A DNA stretch of 64,000 nt from CAMLOF01 sp041913045 (GCA_041913045.1 JAYSGB010000005.1:1-64000); one strand, 5' to 3'. Numbered from the stretch's first letter, positions 40,868 through 49,672 are shown. Notes: generated by a model from the sequence alone, not told the origin. Numbers and translations: made by a program.

Positions 40868-43228
40868 ATGTCAGATTCCACGGCGGTTCGTTCGTTACCC
40901 CCCTCGCAGGTGCCGTGGCCAGGTGCAGAGCATCGCGGGCCTCTCACCGTCGATGACGACTTCGCCGTGCTTGACGATCCTGTGGAGCAGCAGGATTTCA
41001 CCCAAAGTTGCGATGTCGACGGTCGCCCCCTTCGGGAGTCCGTGCTGATGGTGCAGGGCATGTACTGCGCGGCTTGCGCCGATGCGGTGGAATCCGCCTT
41101 AATGGGTCGCCCGGGTGTGGTCTTGGCGCAGGTGCATGCTGCCACCCGCCGTCTCACCGTGCGCTGGGACCCGGCGAATACGCGGGTCTCCGAACTGGCG
41201 CGTGCCGTGGGAGACACCGGCTACCGGCTGTTGCCCATGCAGCAGGCGCTCAGCATCAGCGAGCGTCTGGCCGAAACCCGCAAGGCGCTGTGGCGCCTGT
41301 TCGTGGCGGGGTTCTGCATGATGCAGGTCATGATGTACGCGTGGCCGGATTACGTCACCGAGCCCGGCGAAATTCCCGCCGACATCATGCAACTCCTGCG
41401 CTGGGCCAGCTGGGTGCTCAGTCTGCCGGTCGTGCTCTTCGCGAGCGGCCCTTTTTTCCAGAGCGCCTGGCGCGACTTGCGGCGGGGCAGAGTAGGCATG
41501 GACACGCCGGTCTCCATCGGCATCCTCGTCACTTTTGTTGCAAGCAGCGCCGCCACCTTCGACCCTTCCGGCCCATGGGGCAGTGAGGTCTGGTTCGACT
41601 CGCTGACCATGTTCGTCTTCTTCCTGCTGGGCGGGCGCTACCTGGAGTTCAAGGCGCGCGACCGCACGGCAGGCGCCCTTGACGCACTGATGAACCGTTT
41701 GCCCGAGCGCTGTGACCGCCAGACGGCGGCTGGCGGTTTTGAGCCGGTTTCCCTCAAGCGCCTGTTGGTGGGCGACGTGGTGCGAGTGCAGGCGGGGCAG
41801 GCTTTTCCTGGCGATGGCGTGGTGCTTAGCGACGGGGCAACGGTGGACGAGGCCTTGCTGACGGGCGAGTCCCATCCGGTCACCCGCAGCCGGGGTGAAA
41901 CCGTGGTGGCGGGCAGCTACAACCTCGCTGGCCCTGTGCTGGTCAGGCTGGACAAGCTGGGCCGCGACACCCGCTTCGCCCAGATCGTCAACCTGATGGA
42001 GCAGGCCTCTACCGAAAAGCCCAGGCTGGCCCGGCTGGCCGACCGCATTGCCGCCCCATTCCTGGTGCTGGTCTTGCTGGCGGCTGCGGTGGCAGCGGCC
42101 TACTGGTGGCAGATCGACCATTCGCGCGCGCTGGCGGTTGCCGTGGCGGTGCTCATCGTCACGTGCCCGTGCGCGCTGTCGCTGGCCACACCGGCAGCCA
42201 TGCTGGCTTCTGCCGGTGCGCTGGCGCGTCAAGGTGTGCTGGTGCGCCGCCTTCAGGCTTTCGAGGTGCTGGCCGGGGTGGATACGGTTGTTTTTGACAA
42301 GACCGGTACGTTGACGCAAGACCGGGTGGTGCTGCGTGAGGTGCGCTGCCGCGAAGGGTGGTCCACCGAAGATGCCTTGCGCGCGGCGTGGCCATTGGCA
42401 AGCGTTTCTCTGCACCCCGTGTCCAAGGCCATTGCGCGCGCAGCCGAAGCGCGTGAACCGGGGCCGTTGCACGGTGGTTTTCAGCAAGTGCAAGACGTGG
42501 CGGGGCAGGGCATGGCTGTGCCGCGGCCGAACGGTGGCTGGTTGCGCTTGGGGTCTGCCCAGTTCTGTGGGTTGAATCAACAAGCCCTGCAGGCCCAGGG
42601 CTACAGCGAGCCTGACACGCCCTGCGCCTATCTGGCTGATGAAACAGGCTGGCTGGCCACTTTCGTGTTGGATGAGGGTATCCGCGAAGATGCGGCAGAG
42701 GCTGTTCGCCGTTTGCACACCGAAGATTTTCGCACTCGCCTCTTGTCGGGTGACCGGCGTTCGGCCGCCGAGCGTGTTGCGCGTCAGTTGGGTATCTCTG
42801 AGGTGGTGGCCGAAGCCAGCCCGGAGCGCAAACTGGCCGAAATAGTCTCCATGCAAGAGCAAGGGGCTCGTCTCGTTATGGTGGGCGATGGCCTCAACGA
42901 TGGCCCGGTGCTGGCGCGCGCCGACTGCTCCTTTGCGCTGGGCCATGGCGCGCCGCTCACGCAGGCGCAATCCGATTTTGTCGTGCAAAGCGGGCGGCTG
43001 AACGAGGTGGTCGATTCGCTGTTGCTGGCGCGCCGCACCATGGCCGTCGTCCGGCAGAACCTGTGGTGGGCGGCTGCCTACAACGCTGTCTGCGTGCCGC
43101 TGGCGCTGGCCGGTTACATGCCCCCGTGGCTCGCTGGCCTGGGCATGGCCGCAAGCTCCCTGCTGGTCATCGGCAACGCCATGCGCCTGTCACGCATTCG
43201 GGTCAAGCTCACACATCCAACGCCCTGA
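40868..43228 (+). CDS. ccoI: Copper-transporting P-type ATPase CcoI for cbb3 oxidase assembly
   Basis: 786 residues. A P1B ATPase supplying copper for the CcoN haem-copper centre. An unusual 60-residue N-terminal extension precedes the metal-binding domain with GMYCAAC (C67, C70). TGES is at 332-335, the membrane CPC motif at 433-435, the phosphorylated Asp in DKTGT (D477), an SLHP motif, and MVGDGLNDGPVL. About eight transmembrane helices. It heads the cco gene block with an FNR box directly upstream and may have a leaderless mRNA. Confidence 0.94.
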   Translation: MSDSTAVRSLPPSQVPWPGAEHRGPLTVDDDFAVLDDPVEQQDFTQSCDVDGRPLRESVLMVQGMYCAACADAVESALMGRPGVVLAQVHAATRRLTVRWDPANTRVSELARAVGDTGYRLLPMQQALSISERLAETRKALWRLFVAGFCMMQVMMYAWPDYVTEPGEIPADIMQLLRWASWVLSLPVVLFASGPFFQSAWRDLRRGRVGMDTPVSIGILVTFVASSAATFDPSGPWGSEVWFDSLTMFVFFLLGGRYLEFKARDRTAGALDALMNRLPERCDRQTAAGGFEPVSLKRLLVGDVVRVQAGQAFPGDGVVLSDGATVDEALLTGESHPVTRSRGETVVAGSYNLAGPVLVRLDKLGRDTRFAQIVNLMEQASTEKPRLARLADRIAAPFLVLVLLAAAVAAAYWWQIDHSRALAVAVAVLIVTCPCALSLATPAAMLASAGALARQGVLVRRLQAFEVLAGVDTVVFDKTGTLTQDRVVLREVRCREGWSTEDALRAAWPLASVSLHPVSKAIARAAEAREPGPLHGGFQQVQDVAGQGMAVPRPNGGWLRLGSAQFCGLNQQALQAQGYSEPDTPCAYLADETGWLATFVLDEGIREDAAEAVRRLHTEDFRTRLLSGDRRSAAERVARQLGISEVVAEASPERKLAEIVSMQEQGARLVMVGDGLNDGPVLARADCSFALGHGAPLTQAQSDFVVQSGRLNEVVDSLLLARRTMAVVRQNLWWAAAYNAVCVPLALAGYMPPWLAGLGMAASSLLVIGNAMRLSRIRVKLTHPTP

Positions 43229-43241
43229 AACAAGGAGCACC

Positions 43242-43322
43242 ATGAACCTCCACGCTCACATTGGCTCGCTGCCCCCCGACGGGGCGCATCCCTCCCTTGA
43301 GACGGCTCAGCGGGAGGTCTGA
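43242..43322 (+). CDS. Repeat-encoded 26-residue reading frame before ccoS
   Basis: A good AAGGAG lies 4 bases before this ATG, and the frame runs through the second repeat copy (peptide contains HIGSLPPDGAHPSLETAQRE). Its TGA ends 2 bases before the ccoS ATG. Together with the frame before soxB this suggests repeats that are translated and pass ribosomes to the next gene. As a protein it is probably meaningless. Confidence 0.4.
   Translation: MNLHAHIGSLPPDGAHPSLETAQREV
43247..43317 (+). repeat. GC-rich dispersed intergenic repeat, copy 2
   Basis: Matches 66-134 with few differences. Its CGGGAGG end supplies the Shine-Dalgarno of ccoS, as copy 1 does for soxB. Confidence 0.8.
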
Positions 43323-43324
43323 CC

Positions 43325-43462
43325 ATGGAAATTCTCTATCTCCTGATCCCCCTGTCGGTGATCCTTGTTCTTGGAATCATCGGCTTGTTCTGGTGGGCCT
43401 TGCAGTCGGGGCAATTCGACAACATCGAGCGCGAAGGCGAACGCATTCTTCGGGGCGATTGA
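43325..43462 (+). CDS. ccoS: cbb3 oxidase maturation protein CcoS
   Basis: 45 residues: one transmembrane helix (LYLLIPLSVILVLGIIGLFWW), then AL(Q)SGQFDN and a charged tail, the CcoS pattern. It is needed for cofactor insertion into CcoN. A GGAGG from the repeat precedes the ATG. The stop codon (43460-43462) lies inside the FNR box that serves ccoN. Confidence 0.9.
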   Translation: MEILYLLIPLSVILVLGIIGLFWWALQSGQFDNIEREGERILRGD

Positions 43463-43472
43463 TCTAAGTCAA
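43459..43472 (+). promoter_or_regulatory. FNR-type box of the ccoNOQP operon
   Basis: TTGATCTAAGTCAA overlaps the ccoS stop. A -10-like GATACT (43495-43500) is exactly where class II FNR activation would need it, giving a start near 43507 and a 25-base leader. Confidence 0.85.
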
Positions 43473-43531
43473 GCCGATTTGCCAGGGGGCGTCGGATACT
43501 GCATCGTGGTGATATTTATGAGGAGTTTGGT

Positions 43532-44986
43532 ATGTCCGTAACAACAACGGGCTCCCTGGAGGGGGTCTATAACGACAAGGTCGTCAGGCAGTTCTCCATC
43601 ATGGCCGTGGTCTGGGGCGTGGTGGGGATGCTGGTTGGCGTCATCATTGCCGCCCAGTTGACCTGGCCGGAGCTCAACCTGGGCATCGAGTGGCTGAGCT
43701 ACGGCCGCTTGCGCCCGCTGCACACCAACGCGGTCATCTTCGCGTTCGGTGGCTGCGCCCTTTTTGCAACGAGCTACTACGTCGTCCAGCGCACCAGCCA
43801 GACGCGCTTGTTCCTCGGCCCCCTGGCTGCCTTCACTTTCTGGGGCTGGCAGCTCGTCATCGTCGCCGCCGCCATCTCCCTGCCGCTGGGTTACACCCAG
43901 GGCAAGGAATACGCCGAACTCATCTGGCCGATCGACGTGCTGATCGCCGCCGTCTGGGTGGCCTACGCCATCGTCTTCTTCGGCACCGTCGGTACCCGCA
44001 AAGTGCGCCACATCTACGTGGCCAACTGGTTCTTCGGCGCCTTCATCCTCGCTGTCGCCCTGCTGCACATCGTCAACAGTGCCGCACTGCCCACCGGCCT
44101 GCTGCACTCCTACTCTGCCTACGCTGGCGTGCAGGACGCCATGGTGCAGTGGTGGTACGGCCACAACGCCGTGGGCTTCTTCCTCACGGCAGGCTTCCTG
44201 GGCATGATGTACTACTTCATTCCCAAGCAGGCCGAGCGCCCCGTCTATTCCTACCGCCTTTCCATCGTCCACTTCTGGGCGCTGATCTTCACCTACATGT
44301 GGGCGGGTCCTCACCACCTGCACTACACCGCGCTGCCTGACTGGACGCAATCTGTCGGCATGGTGTTCTCCCTCATCCTGCTGGCGCCCAGCTGGGGCGG
44401 CATGATCAACGGCATCATGACCCTGTCCGGCGCATGGCACAAGCTGCGCGACGACCCCATCCTGCGCTTCCTGATCGTGTCCCTGTCGTTCTACGGCATG
44501 TCCACGTTCGAAGGTCCGATGATGTCCATCAAGACCGTCAACGCGCTGTCCCACTACACCGACTGGACCGTCGGCCACGTGCACTCCGGTGCCCTGGGCT
44601 GGGTGGGTCTGGTTTCCATGGGTTCTCTGTACTACCTGGTGCCACGCCTGTTCGGCCAGAAGCAGATGTACTCCAAGTCGGCCATCGAGCTGCACTTCTG
44701 GGTGGCCACCATCGGCATCGTGCTGTACATCGCCGCCATGTGGATCGCCGGTGTCATGCAAGGTCTGATGTGGCGCGCCGTGAACCCCGATGGTTCGCTG
44801 ACCTACACCTTCGTCGAATCCGTGAAGGCCACCTTCCCGTTCTACGTGATCCGTCTGCTGGGTGGTCTGCTGTACCTGGGCGGCATGTGCGTCATGGCCT
44901 GGAACGTCTGGATGACCGCGCGTCAAGGCCTCAAGGCCGGCGCCGTGCCCCAGGTCAAGATCCCCGCTGCCACCGCTCACGCCTGA
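43532..44986 (+). CDS. ccoN: cbb3-type cytochrome c oxidase subunit I
   Basis: 484 residues, about twelve transmembrane helices. The catalytic subunit holding haem b, haem b3 and CuB. His ligands are visible in LRPLHTNAV, QWWYGHNAVGF, MWAGPHHLHYT and TVGHVHSGALGW. GAGGAG precedes the ATG. It is preceded by an FNR box with a matching -10. This high-affinity oxidase serves respiration at low oxygen. Confidence 0.97.
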   Translation: MSVTTTGSLEGVYNDKVVRQFSIMAVVWGVVGMLVGVIIAAQLTWPELNLGIEWLSYGRLRPLHTNAVIFAFGGCALFATSYYVVQRTSQTRLFLGPLAAFTFWGWQLVIVAAAISLPLGYTQGKEYAELIWPIDVLIAAVWVAYAIVFFGTVGTRKVRHIYVANWFFGAFILAVALLHIVNSAALPTGLLHSYSAYAGVQDAMVQWWYGHNAVGFFLTAGFLGMMYYFIPKQAERPVYSYRLSIVHFWALIFTYMWAGPHHLHYTALPDWTQSVGMVFSLILLAPSWGGMINGIMTLSGAWHKLRDDPILRFLIVSLSFYGMSTFEGPMMSIKTVNALSHYTDWTVGHVHSGALGWVGLVSMGSLYYLVPRLFGQKQMYSKSAIELHFWVATIGIVLYIAAMWIAGVMQGLMWRAVNPDGSLTYTFVESVKATFPFYVIRLLGGLLYLGGMCVMAWNVWMTARQGLKAGAVPQVKIPAATAHA

Positions 44987-44999
44987 GGAGGACAACAAA

Positions 45000-45629
45000 A
45001 TGGCACAACACAACGAAGCGCCCAAGGGCTTTACCCATGAGCGGATCGAGACCAACAACTTCCTGATGATCGTCCTGATCGTCTTGGTCATCGCCGTTGG
45101 CGGTCTGGTCGAGATCGTTCCTCTCTTCTTCCAGAAGTCCACCACGCAGCCGGTTGAAGGCCTCAAGCCCTACACCGCCCTGCAGATTGCAGGCCGCGAC
45201 ATCTACGTCAAGGAAGGCTGCTACGGCTGCCACTCCCAGATGATTCGCCCCTTCCACGCCGAGACCATGCGCTATGGTCACTACTCTCTGGCGGGTGAGT
45301 TCGTCTACGACCGCCCGTTTCAGTGGGGTTCCAAGCGCACTGGCCCCGATCTGGCCCGTGTGGGTGGCCGCTATTCCGACGAATGGCACCGCGTGCACCT
45401 GAACAACCCGCGTGATCTGGTGCCCGAATCCAACATGCCTGCCTACCCCTGGCTTGAGCGCAAGGAAGTGGACGCCGAGGTGCTGCCTGCCCGCATGAAG
45501 GCGCTGCGCACCCTGGGCGCTCCCTACACCGACGAGGAAATCGCCAAGTCGGTCGAAGAAGTCAAGGGCAAGACCGAGATGCAGGCCGTGATCGCCTACC
45601 TGCAGAGTCTGGGCACCTCGGTCAAATGA
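45000..45629 (+). CDS. ccoO: cbb3-type cytochrome c oxidase subunit II
   Basis: 209 residues: an N-terminal membrane anchor (FLMIVLIVLVIAVGGLVEIV) and a periplasmic monohaem cytochrome c domain with GCYGCHSQM and a distal Met in ESNMPAYPWL. It passes electrons from CcoP to CcoN. It begins 13 bases after ccoN. Confidence 0.97.
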   Translation: MAQHNEAPKGFTHERIETNNFLMIVLIVLVIAVGGLVEIVPLFFQKSTTQPVEGLKPYTALQIAGRDIYVKEGCYGCHSQMIRPFHAETMRYGHYSLAGEFVYDRPFQWGSKRTGPDLARVGGRYSDEWHRVHLNNPRDLVPESNMPAYPWLERKEVDAEVLPARMKALRTLGAPYTDEEIAKSVEEVKGKTEMQAVIAYLQSLGTSVK

Positions 45630-45648
45630 ACGAACGGAGGGCTCTGAA

Positions 45649-45786
45649 ATGGATGTGAACGACCTGCGAAGCATCGTCACCGTGGTCAGCCTGGTGACTT
45701 TTCTGGGCATCGTCTGGTGGGCTTGGTCCAAGCGCAACCAGTCCCGCTTTGAAGACGCAGCGCAGCTGCCCTTCAAGGACGAATAA
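45649..45786 (+). CDS. ccoQ: cbb3 oxidase subunit CcoQ
   Basis: 45 residues, one transmembrane helix (SIVTVVSLVTFLGIVWWAW) followed by a polar tail ending PFKDE. It stabilises the CcoN-CcoO-CcoP complex. A GGAGGG Shine-Dalgarno and its position between ccoO and ccoP support it. Confidence 0.92.
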   Translation: MDVNDLRSIVTVVSLVTFLGIVWWAWSKRNQSRFEDAAQLPFKDE

Positions 45787-45812
45787 AGAGCCACCTCAAG
45801 AAGAGAATCATC

Positions 45813-46721
45813 ATGAGTGACTTTACTAGCGATTTCTGGCACCTCTATGTGGCTGGTCTGACGTTCGTCAGCATCATTGCCTGCCTGATCCTCCTGTGGA
45901 TCAGCGGCACCACCAAGGTCAAGGCACACGACGACAACACCACCGGCCACGTGTGGGACGGCGACCTGCGTGAGATGAACAACCCGCTGCCCAAGTGGTG
46001 GGTGTACCTGTTCGTCATCACCGTGGTGTTCGCGCTGGCCTACGGCGCGCTGTACCCCATGTTCGGCAACATCCAGGGCAAACTGGGCTGGTCTTCCACT
46101 GGCCAGCACGCCGCCGAGGTGAAAAAGAACGCCGAAGCGATTGCCCCGATCTACGCCAAGTTCAGCGGCATGCCCCCTGAACAGCTGGGCGGTGATGCAT
46201 CGGCCATGGCTGTCGGCGAGCGCCTGTTCATGAACAACTGCGCACAGTGCCACGGTTCTGACGCACGCGGCAGCAAGAGCTTCCCCAACCTGACCGACAA
46301 CGACTGGCTCTGGGGTGGTGACGCCGAAGCGATCAAGACCACCATCACCAATGGTCGCCAAGGCATGATGCCCCCGATGGCCGCCGCTGTGGGCACGCCT
46401 GAAGACGTGGTCAACGTTGCCAACTACGTGCTAAGCCTGTCTGGCAGCCCGCACGACAGCGTCAAAGCCACGCTGGGCAAACCCAAGTTCGCCGCATGTG
46501 CAGCCTGCCACGGCAGTGAAGGCAAGGGCAACCCCACGCTGGGTGCACCCAACCTGACCGACAACACCTGGCTGCATGGCTGGGGCGTTGAAGCCGTTGT
46601 CAAGATGATCAACGAGGGCAAGACCAACGTGATGCCCGCGCAGAACGTCAAACTGACCGAGCAGCAGATCCATGTTCTGACCGGCTACGTGATGAGCTTG
46701 TCCAAGAAGACTCAAAACTGA
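45813..46721 (+). CDS. ccoP: cbb3-type cytochrome c oxidase subunit III (dihaem)
   Basis: 302 residues: two N-terminal transmembrane helices with HVWDGDLREMNNPLPKWW between them (a CcoP signature), then two cytochrome c domains with CAQCH and CAACH and downstream Met-containing loops. It accepts electrons from the bc1 complex or soluble cytochromes. Confidence 0.97.
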   Translation: MSDFTSDFWHLYVAGLTFVSIIACLILLWISGTTKVKAHDDNTTGHVWDGDLREMNNPLPKWWVYLFVITVVFALAYGALYPMFGNIQGKLGWSSTGQHAAEVKKNAEAIAPIYAKFSGMPPEQLGGDASAMAVGERLFMNNCAQCHGSDARGSKSFPNLTDNDWLWGGDAEAIKTTITNGRQGMMPPMAAAVGTPEDVVNVANYVLSLSGSPHDSVKATLGKPKFAACAACHGSEGKGNPTLGAPNLTDNTWLHGWGVEAVVKMINEGKTNVMPAQNVKLTEQQIHVLTGYVMSLSKKTQN

Positions 46722-46742
46722 GTTGTTGACTGAAGATTTGCC

Positions 46743-48170
46743 GTGAGTTCCCAGGTTCCAGATTCCAGCGCCGGTGCGGCCGGTGACGACGATGTCGTCG
46801 TCTCCTTGTACGCCTCGAGACAGAAAATCTATCCCCGATCCGTCTCCGGGTTGTTCAGCAAATGGCGCTGGGCTCTGGTCTGGCTCACGCAAATCGTCTT
46901 CTACGGACTGCCCTGGCTGGAGTGGAATGCCCGCCAGGGCGTTCTGTTTGATCTCGAAGCCCGTCGTTTCTATATCTTTGGCCTGGTTCTTTACCCCCAG
47001 GACTTCATTTATCTGACCGGTCTGCTGGTCATCTCGGCGCTGGCCCTGTTTCTGTTCACGGCAGTTGCTGGTCGTTTGTGGTGCGGTTATGCCTGCCCCC
47101 AAACCGTTTATACAGAAATTTATCTCTGGATTGAAAAGAAGGTCGAGGGTGACCGTTCCGCCCGCATGCGGTTGGACCAGTCGGCCTTGTCCCTGGAAAA
47201 ATTTGGCAAGAAGTGGCTCAAGCACTTCCTGTGGGTAGCCTTCGGCTTGTGGACCGGGCTGACCTTTGTGGGTTACTTCACCCCTATACGCGAACTGGGC
47301 AGTGCCGTGCTTGCCTGGGATCTGGGGCCCTGGCAGAGTTTCTGGATTTTCTTCTACGGTTTTGCCACCTACGGCAACGCCGGTTTCCTGCGCGAACAGG
47401 TCTGCAAATACATGTGTCCCTATGCGCGCTTCCAGAGCGCCATGTTCGACAAGGACACCATGGTCGTCACTTACGACGACAAGCGCGGTGAGCCTCGCGG
47501 CGCGCGTTCGAAGAAGGCCGATTTCAAGACATTGGGTTTGGGTTCCTGCGTGGATTGCACGCTGTGCGTGCAGGTCTGCCCAACCGGTATCGACATCCGC
47601 AAAGGCCTGCAGTACGAGTGCATCGGATGCGGTGCCTGCATCGACGTCTGCGACGACGTCATGGACAAGATGGGTTACCCGCGCGGCCTCATCAAATATT
47701 CCACCCAGAACGGCATTGCCAACAACTGGACGCGTGCGCAGATGATTCGCCGTGGCCTGCGCCCTCGCGTGCTGGTGTATTCGGGCATTCTGCTGGCCAT
47801 CTGCGTGGCGTTGGGTGTCAGCCTGTTCCTGCGTACCCCATTGAAGGTAGATGTCATCCGTGACCGTGGTGCCTTGGCTCGCATGGTGGAGCAAGGCCGC
47901 ATCGAAAACGTCTACCGCCTGCAGGTCATGAACGCCACCGAAGCGGCGCAGACCTACCAGCTCAGTGTCTCCGGCTTGCCTGGTATCGTCATTGCATCCG
48001 AACCCAGCGTGGAGGTCCGACCCACCGAGGTTCGCTCAGTTGCCGTGCGTGTGCAGGTGCCACCGGGAACCGCCGACTCGGGCTCACATCCCATCCATTT
48101 CGAGATCCAGTCCACCAGCGACAAGGGTATCCGGGTAGATGAAAAATCGGTCTTCCTGATCCCTCGCTGA
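46743..48170 (+). CDS. ccoG: cbb3 oxidase assembly protein CcoG, polyferredoxin type
   Basis: 475 residues, GTG start. Five or so transmembrane helices, CGYACPQTVYTE, CKYMCPYARFQ, and two 4Fe-4S ferredoxin motifs (CVDCTLCVQVCP and CIGCGACIDVC), then a C-terminal Ig-like domain. CcoG/RdxA family members act in copper reduction for CcoN assembly. The GTG at 46743 lacks a strong Shine-Dalgarno, but homologous sequence begins shortly after it. Confidence 0.94.
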   Translation: MSSQVPDSSAGAAGDDDVVVSLYASRQKIYPRSVSGLFSKWRWALVWLTQIVFYGLPWLEWNARQGVLFDLEARRFYIFGLVLYPQDFIYLTGLLVISALALFLFTAVAGRLWCGYACPQTVYTEIYLWIEKKVEGDRSARMRLDQSALSLEKFGKKWLKHFLWVAFGLWTGLTFVGYFTPIRELGSAVLAWDLGPWQSFWIFFYGFATYGNAGFLREQVCKYMCPYARFQSAMFDKDTMVVTYDDKRGEPRGARSKKADFKTLGLGSCVDCTLCVQVCPTGIDIRKGLQYECIGCGACIDVCDDVMDKMGYPRGLIKYSTQNGIANNWTRAQMIRRGLRPRVLVYSGILLAICVALGVSLFLRTPLKVDVIRDRGALARMVEQGRIENVYRLQVMNATEAAQTYQLSVSGLPGIVIASEPSVEVRPTEVRSVAVRVQVPPGTADSGSHPIHFEIQSTSDKGIRVDEKSVFLIPR

Positions 48171-48207
48171 CCTGCGCATGACCGCCATAACCCGAGCTTG
48201 ATTCCAC

Positions 48208-48522
48208 ATGAGTACCACTGCACCACCGCCAGCCATATCAAACACCAGCGGCCCCAAAGGCCAGCGCTGGTACAAGGAACCGTACGTCTGGCTGATCGTC
48301 GGCGGTCCACTGGTTGTCGTGCTGGCGTCCGTTGCCACCATCACTTTGGCCATCCGCAACCCGGACCCGGTGTTGCAACAACCCAAACCCACCGTCAAGG
48401 TGGAGAGCATGGCGCCAGGCGAACTTACGCCAGAGCAGCGCAAGGCCGCGGAGCTGAGCGTCATGCCCGCAGGACAGGCGCGAAACCATGTGGTTTCGCC
48501 TACACTTCCCAAAAGCGAATAA
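48208..48522 (+). CDS. ccoH: FixH/CcoH-like cbb3 assembly protein
   Basis: 104 residues: a short N-terminal tail, WYKEPYVWLIVGGPLVVVLASVATITLAI (one membrane span) and a short periplasmic part beginning RNPDPVL. The sequence around the span is characteristic of FixH, though it is shorter than many FixH proteins. Its position after ccoG is the canonical one. Confidence 0.85.
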   Translation: MSTTAPPPAISNTSGPKGQRWYKEPYVWLIVGGPLVVVLASVATITLAIRNPDPVLQQPKPTVKVESMAPGELTPEQRKAAELSVMPAGQARNHVVSPTLPKSE

Positions 48523-48564
48523 AGGCCCGTCTGCGTTGGACAGGCATACAAAAGGAGACTGAAG

Positions 48565-48852
48565 ATGCTTGCTCAACGACTGATGTGGATCGCATGGCCA
48601 GCCTTTCTGATGGCCGCAGTCATCGAGATGGTGGTTTTCGCTCTGGTGGACCCCAGCGAACTCCATTGGGGAGGCAACCCGCTGGAGTTGTCCCGACAGG
48701 CGGTCTACACCTTTGCCTTCTTTTTCTTCTGGGCCATGACCTTCGCGTCCAGCGCGCTCACCACGCTGCTGTCGCAGTCACCCTTTGAAGTCAATCGCTG
48801 CCCTGTGCCGCCCGATGAGCGGCCCAAGGACTGCGCGCGCCACTGCTGCTGA
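48565..48852 (+). CDS. Small two-helix membrane protein of the cco cluster
   Basis: 95 residues: two hydrophobic segments (IAWPAFLMAAVIEMVVFALV and AVYTFAFFFFWAMTFASSAL) and a Cys-rich hydrophilic tail (NRCPVPP...KDCARHCC). Not assigned to a named family. Position and direction suggest it belongs to the cbb3 block, and the Cys-rich tail might bind metal. It ends 6 bases before the convergent fnr stop. Preceded by AAAGGAG. Confidence 0.75.
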   Translation: MLAQRLMWIAWPAFLMAAVIEMVVFALVDPSELHWGGNPLELSRQAVYTFAFFFFWAMTFASSALTTLLSQSPFEVNRCPVPPDERPKDCARHCC

Positions 48853-48858
48853 GCGGCC

Positions 48859-49581
48859 TCAGATTTCCTGCTGCTGGGCGTTGACGATGGCGCTCAGCGC
48901 CTGCGTGTCCTTGATGTGCACGTAGCGCTGCTTCACCTCAATGATGCCTTCGTCCATGAACTTCGAGAACGTGCGGCTCACTGTCTCCAGCTTCATGCCC
49001 AGGTAGCTGCCAATCTCCTCGCGCGTCATGCGCAGGATCAATTCAGATTGCGAGAACCCCCGCGCGTGCAGGCGCTGCACCAGATTGAGCAGGAACGCTG
49101 CCAGACGCTCTTCTGCACGCATGCTGCCCAGCAGCAGCATGACGCCATGGTCGCGCACAATTTCGCGGCTCATGATCTTGTGAACGTGGTGCTGCAGCGT
49201 GCTGAACTCCCGCGACAGCTGTTCCAGCTTGTCGAAGGGCAGAACGCACACCTCTGCGTCTTCCAGTGCGATGGCGTCGCACGAATGCTTGTCGTTGACG
49301 ATGCCATCCAGACCAATGATCTCTCCGGTCATCTGAAAGCCCGTCACCTGGTCGCGCCCGTCGGCGGTGGTGATGCTGGTCTTGAAGAAGCCGGAGCGCA
49401 CCGCGTAAAGCGACGTGAAATCGTCCCCCACGTTGAACAGCGAACCGCCGCGCTTGACGCGCCGGCGGGTCGTGATCACGGTGTCGAGCTTGTCCATCTC
49501 AGAGGCATTGAGCCCCATGGGCAAGCACAACTCCCGCAGGTTACAGCTGGAACAGGCGACTTTGATGCTGTGAATATCCAT
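48859..49581 (-). CDS. fnr: Oxygen-sensing regulator Fnr
   Basis: 240 residues of the CRP/FNR family. The four [4Fe-4S] Cys ligands are C10, C13, C19 (ACSSCNLRELC) and C101 (KHSCDAI). A cyclic-nucleotide-fold effector domain and a C-terminal HTH (EEIGSYLGMKLETVSRTFSKF) follow. The recognition helix E-SR agrees with FNR specificity for TTGAT-N4-ATCAA sites such as those upstream of ccoI, ccoN, hemN and the hemerythrin gene. It is divergent from hemN with an FNR box in the shared region, so autoregulation is possible. Confidence 0.96.
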   Translation of the reverse strand: MDIHSIKVACSSCNLRELCLPMGLNASEMDKLDTVITTRRRVKRGGSLFNVGDDFTSLYAVRSGFFKTSITTADGRDQVTGFQMTGEIIGLDGIVNDKHSCDAIALEDAEVCVLPFDKLEQLSREFSTLQHHVHKIMSREIVRDHGVMLLLGSMRAEERLAAFLLNLVQRLHARGFSQSELILRMTREEIGSYLGMKLETVSRTFSKFMDEGIIEVKQRYVHIKDTQALSAIVNAQQQEI

Positions 49582-49658
49582 AAGTAAACGCTGGTACAGC
49601 CCTGAGCTTAACCCATACCTCTCACTGATGCGAAATTCCGCCCCATCCTGGGGAATCT

Positions 49659-49672
49659 TTGACTCATGTCAA
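49659..49672 (+). promoter_or_regulatory. FNR-type box upstream of hemN
   Basis: TTGACTCATGTCAA. Its centre is 60 bases before the GTG start chosen for hemN. It lies 78 bases upstream of divergent fnr. An in-frame ATG at 49666 falls inside the box and cannot be the start if the box works as a class II site. Confidence 0.8.
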
